From Streptomyces spiramyceticus (lineage in GTDB: Bacteria > Actinomycetota > Actinomycetes > Streptomycetales > Streptomycetaceae): 64,000 bases of DNA. Below the pieces are notes generated by a model. It had not been told where the DNA came from and did not search any database. It saw only the letters and a list, made by a program, of their open reading frames with translations. Shown one piece after another: positions 32,669 to 42,456 of this stretch. Within the stretch, counting starts at the first letter, position 1. Each line of letters begins with the position of its first letter. The stretch lies in contig NZ_JARBAX010000001.1 in assembly GCF_028807635.1 (NCBI RefSeq), positions 1,687,001 through 1,751,000 of the forward strand, read 5' to 3'. The position numbers and the translations under genes are program-made.

Positions 32669-33706
32669 ATGTTACGCATCCACTTCGGCACCGAGGATCT
32701 GAACCGGCTGCGAGTGGCCGCTCGGCCCGACCCGCTGTGGGAGATCGTGAACAGCCTTCACCTGCTGCAGAACCGGCAGGGTGCGCTGGTCTTCGACCCC
32801 TGGCGGCGTGAGGTGCGCGCGGCGATCGCCCGCGCGGGTCTCACCCGGACGGTGGCTTCGCTGCACCGGCTGTGCCCGTGCGCGGCCTACCTCCCCGATT
32901 TTCTGACGCCGGGCCGTGGCATCCCGGATCTGGAGACCGGCCTGGACCAGGTGCTGTCCACGCCTGCGGCCAGGATGAGCGCGGAACTCGGACGGCTCTT
33001 CGCGAACGGTCCTGTGCCCCCGGTCGCCCGGCGGCTGGCGGAGGGCGACGTGGAGGCGCTGGAGCGGCTGGGCGATGCGCTGCGGCGTTACTACGCGGTG
33101 GCAGTAGAGCCGTATCTGGATGTGATCACGTCTGCGCTGGACGCCGACCGTCCCGTGCGGGCGGAGGCGGCTCTGTCGCACGGGCCAGAGGGGCTGCTGG
33201 CCACCTATCAGGATTTCGCCTGGCGTGACGACGGGGTGCTGGAGAGCGGCTATCCGGTGGACAAAGAACTGGAGCTGCGCGGGCGTTCGTTGACGATGAT
33301 CCCTTCGTTCTTCTGCATCCGGCACCCCGTCGCGCTGGCCGACGAGGAGCTGCCGCCGGTGCTGGTCCATCCGGTGACGCCGGACCCAGGGTGGCTGGCC
33401 CTCGCCCGGGCGCGCGGGGCGGGCGGTTCCGGCCGTCCCGGCGGTCCCGGTGCGAGGGGGGCCGAGCTGCCGGTGGCCCAGCTCATCGGCCACACCAGGG
33501 CGGAGGTCCTGGAGGTGCTGGAGCGGCCGATGACCACGACGCAGCTCGGCGGTGTGCTGCGGCTGACGCTGTCGACGGCGAGCCGGCACGCGACCGTACT
33601 GCGGGAGGCCGGTCTCGTCACGTCGGAGCGGCGCGGCAGCCGCGTCGTGCACCGGCGGACCGGACTCGGGGACGCGCTCATGAACGGCGGGGTCCGCGCG
33701 TCGTGA
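32669..33706 (+). CDS. ArsR-type winged-helix regulator with long N-terminal domain
   Basis: 345 residues starting [20 protein letters not shown]. About 250 residues of a Streptomyces-type N-terminal domain ([47 protein letters not shown]) precede a C-terminal ArsR-like helix-turn-helix ([40 protein letters not shown]). I believe this matches the DUF5937/ArsR family. A paralogue is at 55502-56566. Its 3' end overlaps the convergent dgt gene by 29 bases. Target genes and ligand unknown. Confidence 0.8.
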   Translation: MLRIHFGTEDLNRLRVAARPDPLWEIVNSLHLLQNRQGALVFDPWRREVRAAIARAGLTRTVASLHRLCPCAAYLPDFLTPGRGIPDLETGLDQVLSTPAARMSAELGRLFANGPVPPVARRLAEGDVEALERLGDALRRYYAVAVEPYLDVITSALDADRPVRAEAALSHGPEGLLATYQDFAWRDDGVLESGYPVDKELELRGRSLTMIPSFFCIRHPVALADEELPPVLVHPVTPDPGWLALARARGAGGSGRPGGPGARGAELPVAQLIGHTRAEVLEVLERPMTTTQLGGVLRLTLSTASRHATVLREAGLVTSERRGSRVVHRRTGLGDALMNGGVRAS

Positions 33707-35033
33707 TCCGGGCGTGCAGGGAGCGGGCCGCGGCGTCCGTGAACGATCCGATCTGGTCGACGATCACGCGCTTACGTGCCCGGTCGTCCGGCGCCGCGTC
33801 GAACAGGGCGCGGAACTGCGGGTCCAGTCCGTCGGGTGCGCGGGCCGTGAGCGCCTCGGCCAGCTCGGCAATGACGATGCGCTGGTCGGCGCGGAGCCGC
33901 TCCTGTTCGTCGCGCTGCATGACGTAACGGTCGGCCACGGCCTTGAGGACGGCGCACTCGTTGCGCGTCTCGCGCGGTACGACCAGCTCGGCGCCGTACC
34001 GGGTGAGCCTGCCCGTTCCGTACGCCTGGCGGGTGGCGCCCTCCGCCGACAGACAGAAGCGGCCGATGAGCTGGCTGGTCGCGTCCTTCAGGCGGGCCTG
34101 GGCGACGGCGGACCCGTCGTATCCGTGCGGCCACCATTCCTGGTCGAGGAGGCGGTCGAGGGCGGCCGCCAGCTCTTCCGGATCGGTGTCGTCCGGGACG
34201 TATCTGCCGACCGCCACGGCGAAGATCTCGTGGCGCTCGGGGTCGGCCTGCAGCAGGTTCGGGTCGAGGTGGCCGGCGTGCAGGCCGTCCTCGAAGTCGT
34301 GCACGGAGTACGCCACGTCGTCGGACCAGTCCATGACCTGGGCCTCGAAGCACTGGCGGTGGGCCGGGGCGCCTTGGCGGACCCAGTCGAAGACGGGCAG
34401 GTCGTCCTCGTAGACCCCGAACTTCACCGAGCCGGGGTCGGTGGGGTGGGCGCCGCGCGGCCACGGGTACTTGGTGGCGGCGTCGAGGGAGGCGCGGGTG
34501 AGGTTGAGGCCGACGCTGACCATGTCGCCGCTCTCCCGTGCGCGTACGAAACGCTTGGGTTCCAGGCGGGTCAGGAGTCTGAGCGACTGGGCGTTGCCCT
34601 CGAAGCCGCCGCAGTCCTTCGCGAAGTCGTTGAGTGCCTGTTCGCCGTTGTGCCCGAAGGGCGGGTGGCCCATGTCGTGGGAGAGGCAGGCCGTCTCGAC
34701 GAGATCCGGGTCGCAGCCGAGTGCCGCGCCCAGCTCGCGGCCGACCTGGGCGCATTCGAGGGAGTGGGTGAGGCGGGTGCGGGGGCTGGCGTCCCAGACC
34801 TGACTGCTGGAGCCGGGGGTGACCACCTGGGTCTTGCCCGCGAGGCGGCGGAGCGAGGCGGAGTGCAGTACGCGGGCGCGGTCGCGCTGGAAGGCGGTCC
34901 TGCCGGGCCGTTTGTCGGGCTCGGCGGCCCAGCGCTCGGTGGCGGCCGTGTCGTACAGGGGGTCGGCCTCGTCGTGCGGGCTTCCGGGGTGCGGGCTTCC
35001 GTCGTGTGGGGAGTCGTATGCAGTGCCTTCCAT
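33678..35033 (-). CDS. dgt: deoxyguanosinetriphosphate triphosphohydrolase-like protein
   Basis: 451 residues. HD-domain metal ligands: [18 protein letters not shown] (H near residue 90), then [20 protein letters not shown] (HD near 118) and a distal Asp in [19 protein letters not shown]. Hydrolyses dNTPs to nucleoside and triphosphate, thereby controlling dNTP pools. Start [15 protein letters not shown] has a His/Asp/Gly/Ser/Pro-rich leader; an internal start is possible. Position between dnaG region and siroheme gene is conserved in Streptomyces. Confidence 0.93.
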   Translation of the reverse strand: MEGTAYDSPHDGSPHPGSPHDEADPLYDTAATERWAAEPDKRPGRTAFQRDRARVLHSASLRRLAGKTQVVTPGSSSQVWDASPRTRLTHSLECAQVGRELGAALGCDPDLVETACLSHDMGHPPFGHNGEQALNDFAKDCGGFEGNAQSLRLLTRLEPKRFVRARESGDMVSVGLNLTRASLDAATKYPWPRGAHPTDPGSVKFGVYEDDLPVFDWVRQGAPAHRQCFEAQVMDWSDDVAYSVHDFEDGLHAGHLDPNLLQADPERHEIFAVAVGRYVPDDTDPEELAAALDRLLDQEWWPHGYDGSAVAQARLKDATSQLIGRFCLSAEGATRQAYGTGRLTRYGAELVVPRETRNECAVLKAVADRYVMQRDEQERLRADQRIVIAELAEALTARAPDGLDPQFRALFDAAPDDRARKRVIVDQIGSFTDAAARSLHARITTRGPRRS

Positions 35034-35069
35034 GCACCGACAGTAGACGGAGCCGGTGACAGTCGGGGC

Positions 35070-35969
35070 TCAGGCGGTTGCCAACTCGCGCCGGATCGCC
35101 CCGGAGCGGGCGGCGAGGGCCTGGTCGTAGCGGAGCAGGAGGAGCCGGGCCATGGCGGGGTGGGCGCCGAGCGGGGCGGCCGCGACCCCCGGTGCGGCGG
35201 CGATGCTCTGGGCGGCGAAGCGGCCCGGAGCGGCGAAGTACGAGGCGACGGCGACCCGGTGGCGGCCGCGGGCGGCGAGGGCGCGCAGGGCCTCGGGGAC
35301 GGTGGGTGCGGCGGCGGACGCGTAGGCGGGCACGACGGGGACGCCGCCGAGGCGTTCGCTGAGCATCGCGGCCGTACGGCGGGTGTCGGCGGCCGAATCC
35401 GGGTCGCGGGAGCCCGCCGCGGCGAGGACGACCCCGCTTCCGCGGTTCGCGGCGTCCGATGCGCGCCAGCCGGCCTCGATGAGGCGGGCGTACAGCGCCT
35501 CGACGAGGAGCGGGTGCGGGCCGAGAGGGGCGGCGATTCGCGTACGCAGGTGAGGCGCGGTGGCGGCGGCCTGCGGCAGGTCGTACTTGACGTGGTAACC
35601 GCGGCCGAGCAGCAGCGGTACGAGTACGGCCCCGCCGCCGTCGGGCAGGCCGGAGAGGGTGTCGGGCAGCAGCGGCTCGTTCAGCTCGATGTGCCCGAGC
35701 CGTACGTCGAGCCCCGGCCGCAGCTCGCGGACGCGCTCCAGGAGCGCGGTGACGGTGCGCAGTGCCCCGGGGTCGCGGCTGCCGTGGGCGACGGCGACGA
35801 GGGCGGGCCGGGGCGGCGGGGGCGGAGGCGGTTTCGGGGTCATCGGCCGACGGGTTCCGTTCAGGGAGACGAGCTTGAGCTGGGTGCCGAGCTGGGCGGT
35901 GATGCGGGTGAGCAGTTGCGCCGTGCTGTCGAGAGGAAGTGGCTCGCGGTGTGCTGCGGACTCCTTCAT
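35070..35969 (-). CDS. sirohydrochlorin chelatase-like protein (CbiX/SirB family)
   Basis: 299 residues with two chelatase-type halves. The first has the metal-binding His in LVAVAHGSRDPGALRT and LLGRGYHVKYDLPQA; the second half (VVLAAAGSRDPDSAADTRRT) has Ala in place of the His, so only one active site is likely. A Pro-rich linker (PPPPPPP) precedes the first half. These enzymes insert Fe or Co into sirohydrochlorin. NirB at 48975 needs siroheme, so a supporting role in nitrite assimilation is plausible. 36 bp downstream of it dgt starts. Confidence 0.85.
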   Translation of the reverse strand: MKESAAHREPLPLDSTAQLLTRITAQLGTQLKLVSLNGTRRPMTPKPPPPPPPRPALVAVAHGSRDPGALRTVTALLERVRELRPGLDVRLGHIELNEPLLPDTLSGLPDGGGAVLVPLLLGRGYHVKYDLPQAAATAPHLRTRIAAPLGPHPLLVEALYARLIEAGWRASDAANRGSGVVLAAAGSRDPDSAADTRRTAAMLSERLGGVPVVPAYASAAAPTVPEALRALAARGRHRVAVASYFAAPGRFAAQSIAAAPGVAAAPLGAHPAMARLLLLRYDQALAARSGAIRRELATA

Positions 35970-36058
35970 GAGCCGATACTGCCGGGCGCAGGTTGCAGCG
36001 TCGTTGCGCGAGGGTGACGGGTCTTTTCCGTGGCCTCACGGCGGGGGTGGGGGCGGTG

Positions 36059-36784
36059 TCAGGGCCGAGGCAGGTGCTGGGGCGAGGGCTCGGGGGCTCG
36101 GTGCTGGTGCGTGGGCTGCCCGGGCAGCGACGAGGCGGGGAGCTGGATCCCGAACAGCTCCCGGCACTCCTCCAGCCCCGTCACCTCCACCCGTACTGTC
36201 CGCTTCGCCTCCCAGTCCGCCCGGGTCAGCCTCAGCCGGCGTACCGTCCTGGCCTCCCCCCGTACCGAGTGCACCTCCAGGCCGTCCGGGCGGTAGCCGA
36301 GCTTCTCGGACACACGCAGGGATCTCGGGTTGTCCGTCATCGCGGCGGACGTGACATGCCGTGCGCCGAGGCCCTCGAAGGCCAGGTGCAGCGCCGCCGC
36401 CCGCATCTCCGTGCCGATGCCCTGCCCCTGGTGGGCCCGGCCGAGCCACGACCCGGTCTCGCCCTCCCTCGTGACCGCGAAGTCGTCCGTCATGAAGTCC
36501 TGCCGGCCGACCGTCTTCCCCTCGTGCCGTACGGCGAGGCTGAGCGTCCACTTCTCCGGGCGCCACGTCGCGATGGTGCCCAGCAGGTGCTGGAAAGTCG
36601 CCCGGGCCCGGTCCTGCGGTGTGCCGTCCGTCCACGGCACGGTGAACGGCATGGACGCCTCGTCGTGCACTCCGTCGGCCGCGACGGCGGACAGTTCGGC
36701 GAGCAGTTCGTCGTCCGGAAGTCTCAGCTCCAGACGGGGTGTCGTGATCCGTAATCCGTACAGGGGCCAGAATTGTGTATCCAT
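36059..36784 (-). CDS. GNAT-family N-acetyltransferase
   Basis: 241 residues. N-terminal strand LRITTPRLELRLPDDELLAE is typical of RimJ/RimL-type GNATs; the acetyl-CoA pyrophosphate loop is HQGQGIGTEMRAAALHLAFE and the following strand SAAMTDNPRSLRVSEKLGYR fits. Substrate unknown (protein N-terminus or small amine). A low-complexity tail after QLPASSLPGQP is probably disordered. Start at 36784 diverges from the DUF218 gene with 35 bp between starts. Confidence 0.88.
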   Translation of the reverse strand: MDTQFWPLYGLRITTPRLELRLPDDELLAELSAVAADGVHDEASMPFTVPWTDGTPQDRARATFQHLLGTIATWRPEKWTLSLAVRHEGKTVGRQDFMTDDFAVTREGETGSWLGRAHQGQGIGTEMRAAALHLAFEGLGARHVTSAAMTDNPRSLRVSEKLGYRPDGLEVHSVRGEARTVRRLRLTRADWEAKRTVRVEVTGLEECRELFGIQLPASSLPGQPTHQHRAPEPSPQHLPRP

Positions 36785-36819
36785 GGCGGGATCATTTCAG
36801 TCGGGGGGCAGGGAAAGAC

Positions 36820-37545
36820 ATGCAATTTCCGGTGGCCAAAGCACAGTGGTTGAAAGGCTGTTGGGCGAAACGGCCGAACCTCGTACCCCGGTCCCGGCGT
36901 GCCCAGCGGCGTACCGTCCAGGCCGTCATGCTCGCCTCGGTCCTCGCGCTGGCGCCCGCGACATGGATGCACGCCGTTGCGGACAGCAGGGTCAGGACGA
37001 CCGCCGACGCCCCCGCGCAGGACGTCGCCGTCGTCTTCGGGGCGGGGCTGTGGCGGGGCGGTCCCTCGCCGTATCTGGCGCACCGGCTGGACGCCGCCGC
37101 CGAGCTCTACCGGACGGGCAAGGTGAAGGTCGTGCTGGTCACCGGCGACAACAGTCGGGAGGAGTACGACGAACCCGACGCGATGCGCACGTATCTCACC
37201 AAACAGGGTGTGCCTGACGGGCGCATCGTCAGTGACTTCGCGGGCTTCGACACCTGGGATTCCTGCGTACGAGCCAAGAAGATCTTCGGGGTCGAGCGGG
37301 CCGTGCTGGTGAGCCAGGGATTCCACATCCGGCGGGCGATCGCGCTGTGCCGCGCGGCGGGCATCGAGTCGTACGGCGTCGGGGTCGACGCCGTACGCGA
37401 CGCGACCTGGTACTACGGCGGCGTACGGGAAATCCTCGCGGCCGGCAAGGCTGCGCTCGACGCCACGGTCAAGCCCGATCCGGTCTTTCTTGGGCGCCAA
37501 GAGCCGGGTGTGACCGATGCGTTGGCAGGGGCATCGGGCCGCTGA
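36820..37545 (+). CDS. SanA/YdcF-like DUF218 membrane-anchored protein
   Basis: 241 residues. N-terminal hydrophobic segment (TVQAVMLASVLALAPATWM) anchors the protein; the outside part is a DUF218 domain: DVAVVFGAGLWRGGPSPYLA, KVVLVTGDNSREEYDEPDAM, and LVSQGFHIRRAIALCRAAGI. This is the SanA type, linked in enterobacteria to envelope barrier function and vancomycin exclusion at high temperature. Start ATG 36820 chosen by AT-free spacing after GGGAAAG; earlier in-frame ATGs overlap the divergent gene. Confidence 0.85.
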   Translation: MQFPVAKAQWLKGCWAKRPNLVPRSRRAQRRTVQAVMLASVLALAPATWMHAVADSRVRTTADAPAQDVAVVFGAGLWRGGPSPYLAHRLDAAAELYRTGKVKVVLVTGDNSREEYDEPDAMRTYLTKQGVPDGRIVSDFAGFDTWDSCVRAKKIFGVERAVLVSQGFHIRRAIALCRAAGIESYGVGVDAVRDATWYYGGVREILAAGKAALDATVKPDPVFLGRQEPGVTDALAGASGR

Positions 37546-37557
37546 CAGACTGACCGC

Positions 37558-37909
<352 letters not shown>

Positions 37910-37928
37910 GCGCGGGGCTGAGCGCGGC

Positions 37929-37966
37929 GTACCGGGGGTGTAACCCGCAGCACCCGCCGCCGTAAC
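37929..37966 (+). promoter_or_regulatory. GlnR-like box upstream of nitrate reductase
   Basis: Four 5-mers at exact 11-bp spacing: GTACC (37929), GTAAC (37940), CACCC (37951), GTAAC (37962). This follows the actinobacterial GlnR layout gTnAC-n6-GaAAC repeated, although the third unit matches poorly. It ends 23 bp before the nasA ATG. Confidence 0.5.
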
Positions 37967-37989
37967 ACCGCCGCCGCACGCTGGGCGGT

Positions 37990-40110
37990 ATGCCCCGCAC
38001 TCCCGCCGCACCGACCGCGCCCCCCATCGCGACCGACTCCTCCACCGTGACGCCGACCCACTGCCCGTACTGCGCGCTCCAGTGCGGCATGAGCCTGCGC
38101 GCCGCAGAGAGCGGCGTGGAAGTCGTCGAGCGTACGGACTTTCCCGTGAACCGCGGTGCGCTGTGCGGCAAGGGCCGTACCGCGCCCGCTGTGCTCTCCT
38201 CCCGGGTGCGCCTGACCGAGCCGCTGGTCCGACGCCCCGCCACAGGCAGGCTCGAACCGGCCACCTGGGAGGAGGCCCTGACGAAGATCGCGGAGGGACT
38301 GGGTCGTACACGAGAGGTGTACGGGCCCGATGCGGTCGGCGTCTTCGGGGGCGGCGGGCTCACCAACGAGAAGGCGTACGCGCTCGGGAAGTTCGCCCGG
38401 GTCGTCCTTTCCACGTCGCAGATCGACTACAACGGGCGCTTCTGCATGTCGTCCGCCGCTGCCGCCCACCAGAAGGCCTTCGGCCTCGACCGTGGCCTGC
38501 CCTTCCCGCTGGAGGACATCCCGCGCACCGGCTGCGTGATCCTCGTCGGCTCGAATCTCGCCGAGACGATGCCGCCGGCGCTCAGGTACCTCACGGAGCT
38601 GAAGGAGAACGGCGGCACGCTCATCGTCATCGATCCGCGCCGTACGCGGACGGCCGAGCAGGCGGACCTGCATCTCGCGCCGCGCCCCGGCACGGACCTG
38701 GCGCTCGCGCTGGGGCTGCTGCACATCGTCGTGTCCGAAGGCCGTACGGACGACGCCTTCATCCAGGACCGTACGGGCGGGTGGGAGGAGGCCCGGTCGG
38801 CGGCGATGGCGCACTGGCCGGAAATGGTCGAGCGCATCACCGGTGTCCCGGTCCCTCAGCTGCGCGACGCGGTGCGGATGTTCTGCGACGCGGAGACGGG
38901 CATGGTGCTGACCGCGCGCGGCCCCGAGCAGCAGTCCAAGGGCACGGACACGGTGGGTGCCTGGATCAACCTCTGCCTCGCCACGGGCCGCGCCGGGCGG
39001 CCCCTGTCCGGTTACGGATGCCTCACCGGACAGGGCAACGGACAGGGCGGCCGCGAGCACGGTCAGAAGGCCGACCAGCTGCCCGGCTACCGCAAGCTCA
39101 CCGACCCGGCCGCTCGCGAGCACGTTGCGGGGGTGTGGGGCGTAGACCCGGACAGTCTCCCGGGACCGGGCCGCAGCGCGTACGAACTCCTCGACGCCTT
39201 GGGCGGCGACGTCAAATCCCTCCTCCTTATGGGCTCGAATCCGGTCGTCTCGGCGCCCCGTGCCGCCCACATCGAAGAGCGCCTGCGCTCGCTGGACTTC
39301 CTCGCTGTGGCGGACGTAGTCCTCTCAGAGACGGCGGCGATCGCGGACGTGGTGCTGCCGGTCACCCAGTGGGCGGAGGAGACGGGCACGACGACGAACC
39401 TGGAGGGACGGGTGCTGCTGCGGCGCAAGGCACTGGACCCGCCGCCCGGCGTACGCACCGACCTGGAGGTACTGCACTCCCTGGCCGCGCTCCTGGGGCA
39501 CGAGAAGGGCTTCCCTTCCGACCCCGAGGAGGTCTTCGGGGAACTGCGCCGCGCCTCGGCGGGCGGCCCGGCGGACTACTCGGGCATCTCGTACCGCCGG
39601 ATCGCGGACGAGGACGGCGTCTTCTGGCCGTGCCCGGACGACAGCCACTCCGGTACGCCCCGCCTCTTCCTCGACCGTTTCGCGACCCCGGACGGGCGAG
39701 CCCGCTTCGTCCCCGTAACCCACCGCCCCGCGGCGGAGGAGACGGACGCGGAGTACCCGGTGATCCTCACGACGGGCCGGGTCGTGTCCCAGTACCAGTC
39801 CGGCGCCCAGACCCGCCGCGTGGACGAACTCAACGCGGCTGCCCCTGGCCCCTTTGTCGAGCTCCACCCGCGGCTGGCGGAGCGCCTGGGCGCGGCCGAG
39901 GGGGACCGGCTGGCGGTGGTGTCCCGCCGCGGCCGGGCCGTCGCTCCGGCCAGGATCACGGAGGCGATCCGCTCGGACACCGTCTTCATGCCGTTCCACT
40001 GGCCGGGCGAGGGCCGCGCCAACACGCTGACGAATCCGGCGCTGGATCCGACGTCGCGGATGCCGGAGTTCAAGGTGTGCGCGGTACGGATCGAGCGGGC
40101 GCAGGACTGA
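37990..40110 (+). CDS. nasA: assimilatory nitrate reductase catalytic subunit
   Basis: 706-residue molybdopterin oxidoreductase. The N-terminal [4Fe-4S] motif is HCPYCALQCGMSL ... GALCGKGR (Cys25, 28, 32, 59). Bis-MGD-binding segments are GLTNEKAYALGKFAR, NGRFCMSSAAAAHQKAFG, VGSNLAETMPPALRYL and the C-terminal NTLTNPALDPTSRMPEFKVC. Reduces nitrate to nitrite in the cytoplasm for nitrogen assimilation; electron donor not encoded adjacent, although an FAD protein at 47726 is a candidate. Preceded by a GlnR-like box. Abuts convergent cutA with no spacer. Confidence 0.93.
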   Translation: MPRTPAAPTAPPIATDSSTVTPTHCPYCALQCGMSLRAAESGVEVVERTDFPVNRGALCGKGRTAPAVLSSRVRLTEPLVRRPATGRLEPATWEEALTKIAEGLGRTREVYGPDAVGVFGGGGLTNEKAYALGKFARVVLSTSQIDYNGRFCMSSAAAAHQKAFGLDRGLPFPLEDIPRTGCVILVGSNLAETMPPALRYLTELKENGGTLIVIDPRRTRTAEQADLHLAPRPGTDLALALGLLHIVVSEGRTDDAFIQDRTGGWEEARSAAMAHWPEMVERITGVPVPQLRDAVRMFCDAETGMVLTARGPEQQSKGTDTVGAWINLCLATGRAGRPLSGYGCLTGQGNGQGGREHGQKADQLPGYRKLTDPAAREHVAGVWGVDPDSLPGPGRSAYELLDALGGDVKSLLLMGSNPVVSAPRAAHIEERLRSLDFLAVADVVLSETAAIADVVLPVTQWAEETGTTTNLEGRVLLRRKALDPPPGVRTDLEVLHSLAALLGHEKGFPSDPEEVFGELRRASAGGPADYSGISYRRIADEDGVFWPCPDDSHSGTPRLFLDRFATPDGRARFVPVTHRPAAEETDAEYPVILTTGRVVSQYQSGAQTRRVDELNAAAPGPFVELHPRLAERLGAAEGDRLAVVSRRGRAVAPARITEAIRSDTVFMPFHWPGEGRANTLTNPALDPTSRMPEFKVCAVRIERAQD

Positions 40111-40440
40111 TCACCGTACGGCCGTCTCCTCCGCGACCCAGTCCAGATACTCGGCACTGCCGCGCACCACGGCCGTGGCGATGACTTCCGGGGTGTCGTA
40201 ATCGTGCGCGCCCTTGATGTACGCCTCCAGCTCCTCGTACCGCCCGCCCACGGTCTTGAACGACACCTGCCACTCCTCGGCGGTTTCCGTCTCCCCCTGC
40301 CACCGGTATACGGACGCGATGGGGCCACCCACTTGCGCACAGGCAGCAACCCGCGCATCCACGGCCCCGCGCGCGAGCGCCAGGGCTTTTTCGCGGCTGT
40401 CGGTGGTGGTCAGTACGGTCAGCCACTCGGCCACTGTCAC
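40111..40440 (-). CDS. cutA: CutA family divalent-cation tolerance protein
   Basis: 109 residues. Typical CutA1 pattern: LTVLTTTDSREKALALARGA, VAACAQVGGPIASVYRWQGE, EWQVSFKTVGGRYEELEAYI and YDTPEVIATAVVRGSAEYLD. CutA forms trimers; a role in copper or other divalent metal tolerance is annotated but physiologically unclear. Stop codons of cutA and nasA are directly adjacent on opposite strands. Confidence 0.93.
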   Translation of the reverse strand: MTVAEWLTVLTTTDSREKALALARGAVDARVAACAQVGGPIASVYRWQGETETAEEWQVSFKTVGGRYEELEAYIKGAHDYDTPEVIATAVVRGSAEYLDWVAEETAVR

Positions 40441-40586
40441 GGTCGTTCTCCTTATGAATCGGCTGTGCGTGAATGGGCTTCTGCCGGGCCGGTCAGGCGG
40501 CGAAGGCGCCCGCCGGTGAAGTCATCCTCACGGATGAACGACACGGTCCCGGCGTCCTGACCCTCGCCCCGCTTCCCTACAGCCGC
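40441..40586. other. intergenic region
   Basis: 146 bp between cutA and the ABC exporter genes, both leftward; should include the cutA promoter. No further gene seen. Confidence 0.3.
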
Positions 40587-42456
40587 TCAAGCCACAGCGG
40601 CAAATTGCGAGGCATGGAGCCGGGCGTACGCGCCGTCCGTGGCCAGCAGTTCGTCGTGCGTGCCCTGTTCGACGATCGCGCCGTCCTCCATCACCAGGAT
40701 CACGTCGGCATCGCGGATCGTGGACAGGCGGTGGGCGATGACGAAGGAAGTGCGGCCCTTCCGGAGAGAGTTCATGGCGCGCTGGATGAGGACCTCGGTG
40801 CGGGTGTCGACCGAGCTGGTCGCCTCGTCCAGGACCAGGATCGACGGCTCGGTGAGGAACGCCCGGGCGATTGTGAGGAGCTGCTTCTCGCCCGCGCTCA
40901 GGTTGGCGCCCTCCTCGTCGATCACCGTGTCGTACCCGTCGGGCAGGGTGCGGATGAAGCGGTCGGCGTACGTGGCCATCGCTGCCTCGACGACGCGTTC
41001 GCGCGGGACGTCGCCCGTGATTCCGTATGCGATGTTGTCGGCGATCGTGCCGCCGAACAGCCAGGTGTCCTGGAGGACCATGCCGATGCCGGAGCGCAGG
41101 TCCTCGCGGGTCATGGCGGCGATGTCGGTGCCGTCGAGGGTGATCCGGCCGCCTGTCACCTCGTAGAAGCGCATGAGGAGGTTGACGAGGGTGGTCTTGC
41201 CCGCGCCCGTGGGGCCGACGATGGCCACCGTCTGGCCCGGCTCGACGTTCAGGGTCAGGTTCTCGATCAAGGGCTTGGCCGGCTCGTAGCGGAAGGCGAC
41301 GTTCTCGAAGGAGACCTTGCCGGTGATACGGGCGGGGCGCTGCGGTGAGGAGGGCGCGGGGGGACTCCTCCTCGGCGTCGAGGAGGTCGAAGACGCGCTC
41401 GGCCGATGCGACGCCCGACTGGAGGAGGTTCGCCATCGCCGCGACCTGCGTGATCGGGCCGTTGAATTCGTACGAGTACTGGATGAATGCCTGGATGTCG
41501 CCGATGGTGAGGGATCCGGAAGCGACTCGCAGGCCGCCAGTCACCGCGATCAGGACGTAGTTGAGGTTGCCGATGAAGGACATCGCCGGCTGGATGACGC
41601 CGGAGATGAACTGGGCCTTGAAGCTGGATGCGTACAGCGCCTCGTTGTGTTCGTCGAAGGTACGGATCGCTTCCTTCCGGCGGCCGAAGACCTTCACCAG
41701 CGCATGGCCCGTGTACATCTCCTCGATGTGGCCGTTGAGCTTGCCGGTGACCGCCCATTGCCTGACGAACTGCGGCTGCGCGCGCCTGCCGATGACTGCG
41801 GCGCCGAGCACCGACACCGGCACGGTGGCCAGCACCACCAGGGCGAGCAGTGGGGAGATCCAGAACATCATCGCCAGTACGCCCACGATGGTCAGCAGTG
41901 CCCGCAGCATCTGCCCGAAGGCCTGCTGCATGGTCTGCGTGATGTTGTCGATGTCGTTGGTCGTGCGGGAGAGGACTTCGCCGCGCGGCTGCTTGTCGAA
42001 GTACGACAGGGGCAGCCGCGCCAGCTTCGTCTCGGCCTGCTCGCGCAGCCGGTAGCCGACGCGTTGCACGACCACCATCGCCAGCCGCAGCTTCACCCAG
42101 ATGAAGAAAGCCGACCCTGCCGTCACCGCGAGGGCGGTGGCGAGGACCTCCGCCACCGCCCGGAAGTCGATGCCGCCCGGTCCGGTGGCGCCCGCCACCA
42201 CGAGGTCGGTGGCGTGGCCGAGGATCTTGGGGCTCAGTACGGCGAGGGCCACGGCCGCGACGCCCGCCGCGAGAAGGACGAGGAGCAGGGGCCGCTCGGG
42301 AGCCATCGACTTCAGCAGGCGCAGGCCGGAGCCCCGGAAGTTGAGAGACCGTTCGAGGGGCGGGGCGGCGGGGGCACCGGGGATGCCGCGCTGCGGGGCC
42401 GGACCCTTGCGCTCGGGGACGGTACGGGCGGTGCCGGGGGTGCGGTCCGTACTCAT
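40587..42456 (-). pseudogene. ABC exporter subunit B of pair 2, frameshifted
   Basis: Starts MSTDRTPGTARTVPERKGPA at 42456 (ATGA overlap with subunit A) and encodes the membrane domain through [19 protein letters not shown]. At about 41358-41363 a run of six G (plus strand) marks a one-base shift; downstream, the normal frame resumes as [20 protein letters not shown] and then the nucleotide-binding domain with Walker [21 protein letters not shown], signature [16 protein letters not shown] and Walker [13 protein letters not shown]. Joined, it would be about 620 residues like its paralogue at 25635. A homopolymer error is as likely as a true mutation. Confidence 0.8.

Noticed and set aside
40587..41270. 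Stand-alone ATPase gene starting [14 protein letters not shown]
   Set aside because: It is the nucleotide-binding half of the exporter subunit after a frameshift, not an independent ABC protein: sequence upstream in the same frame still matches the exporter.
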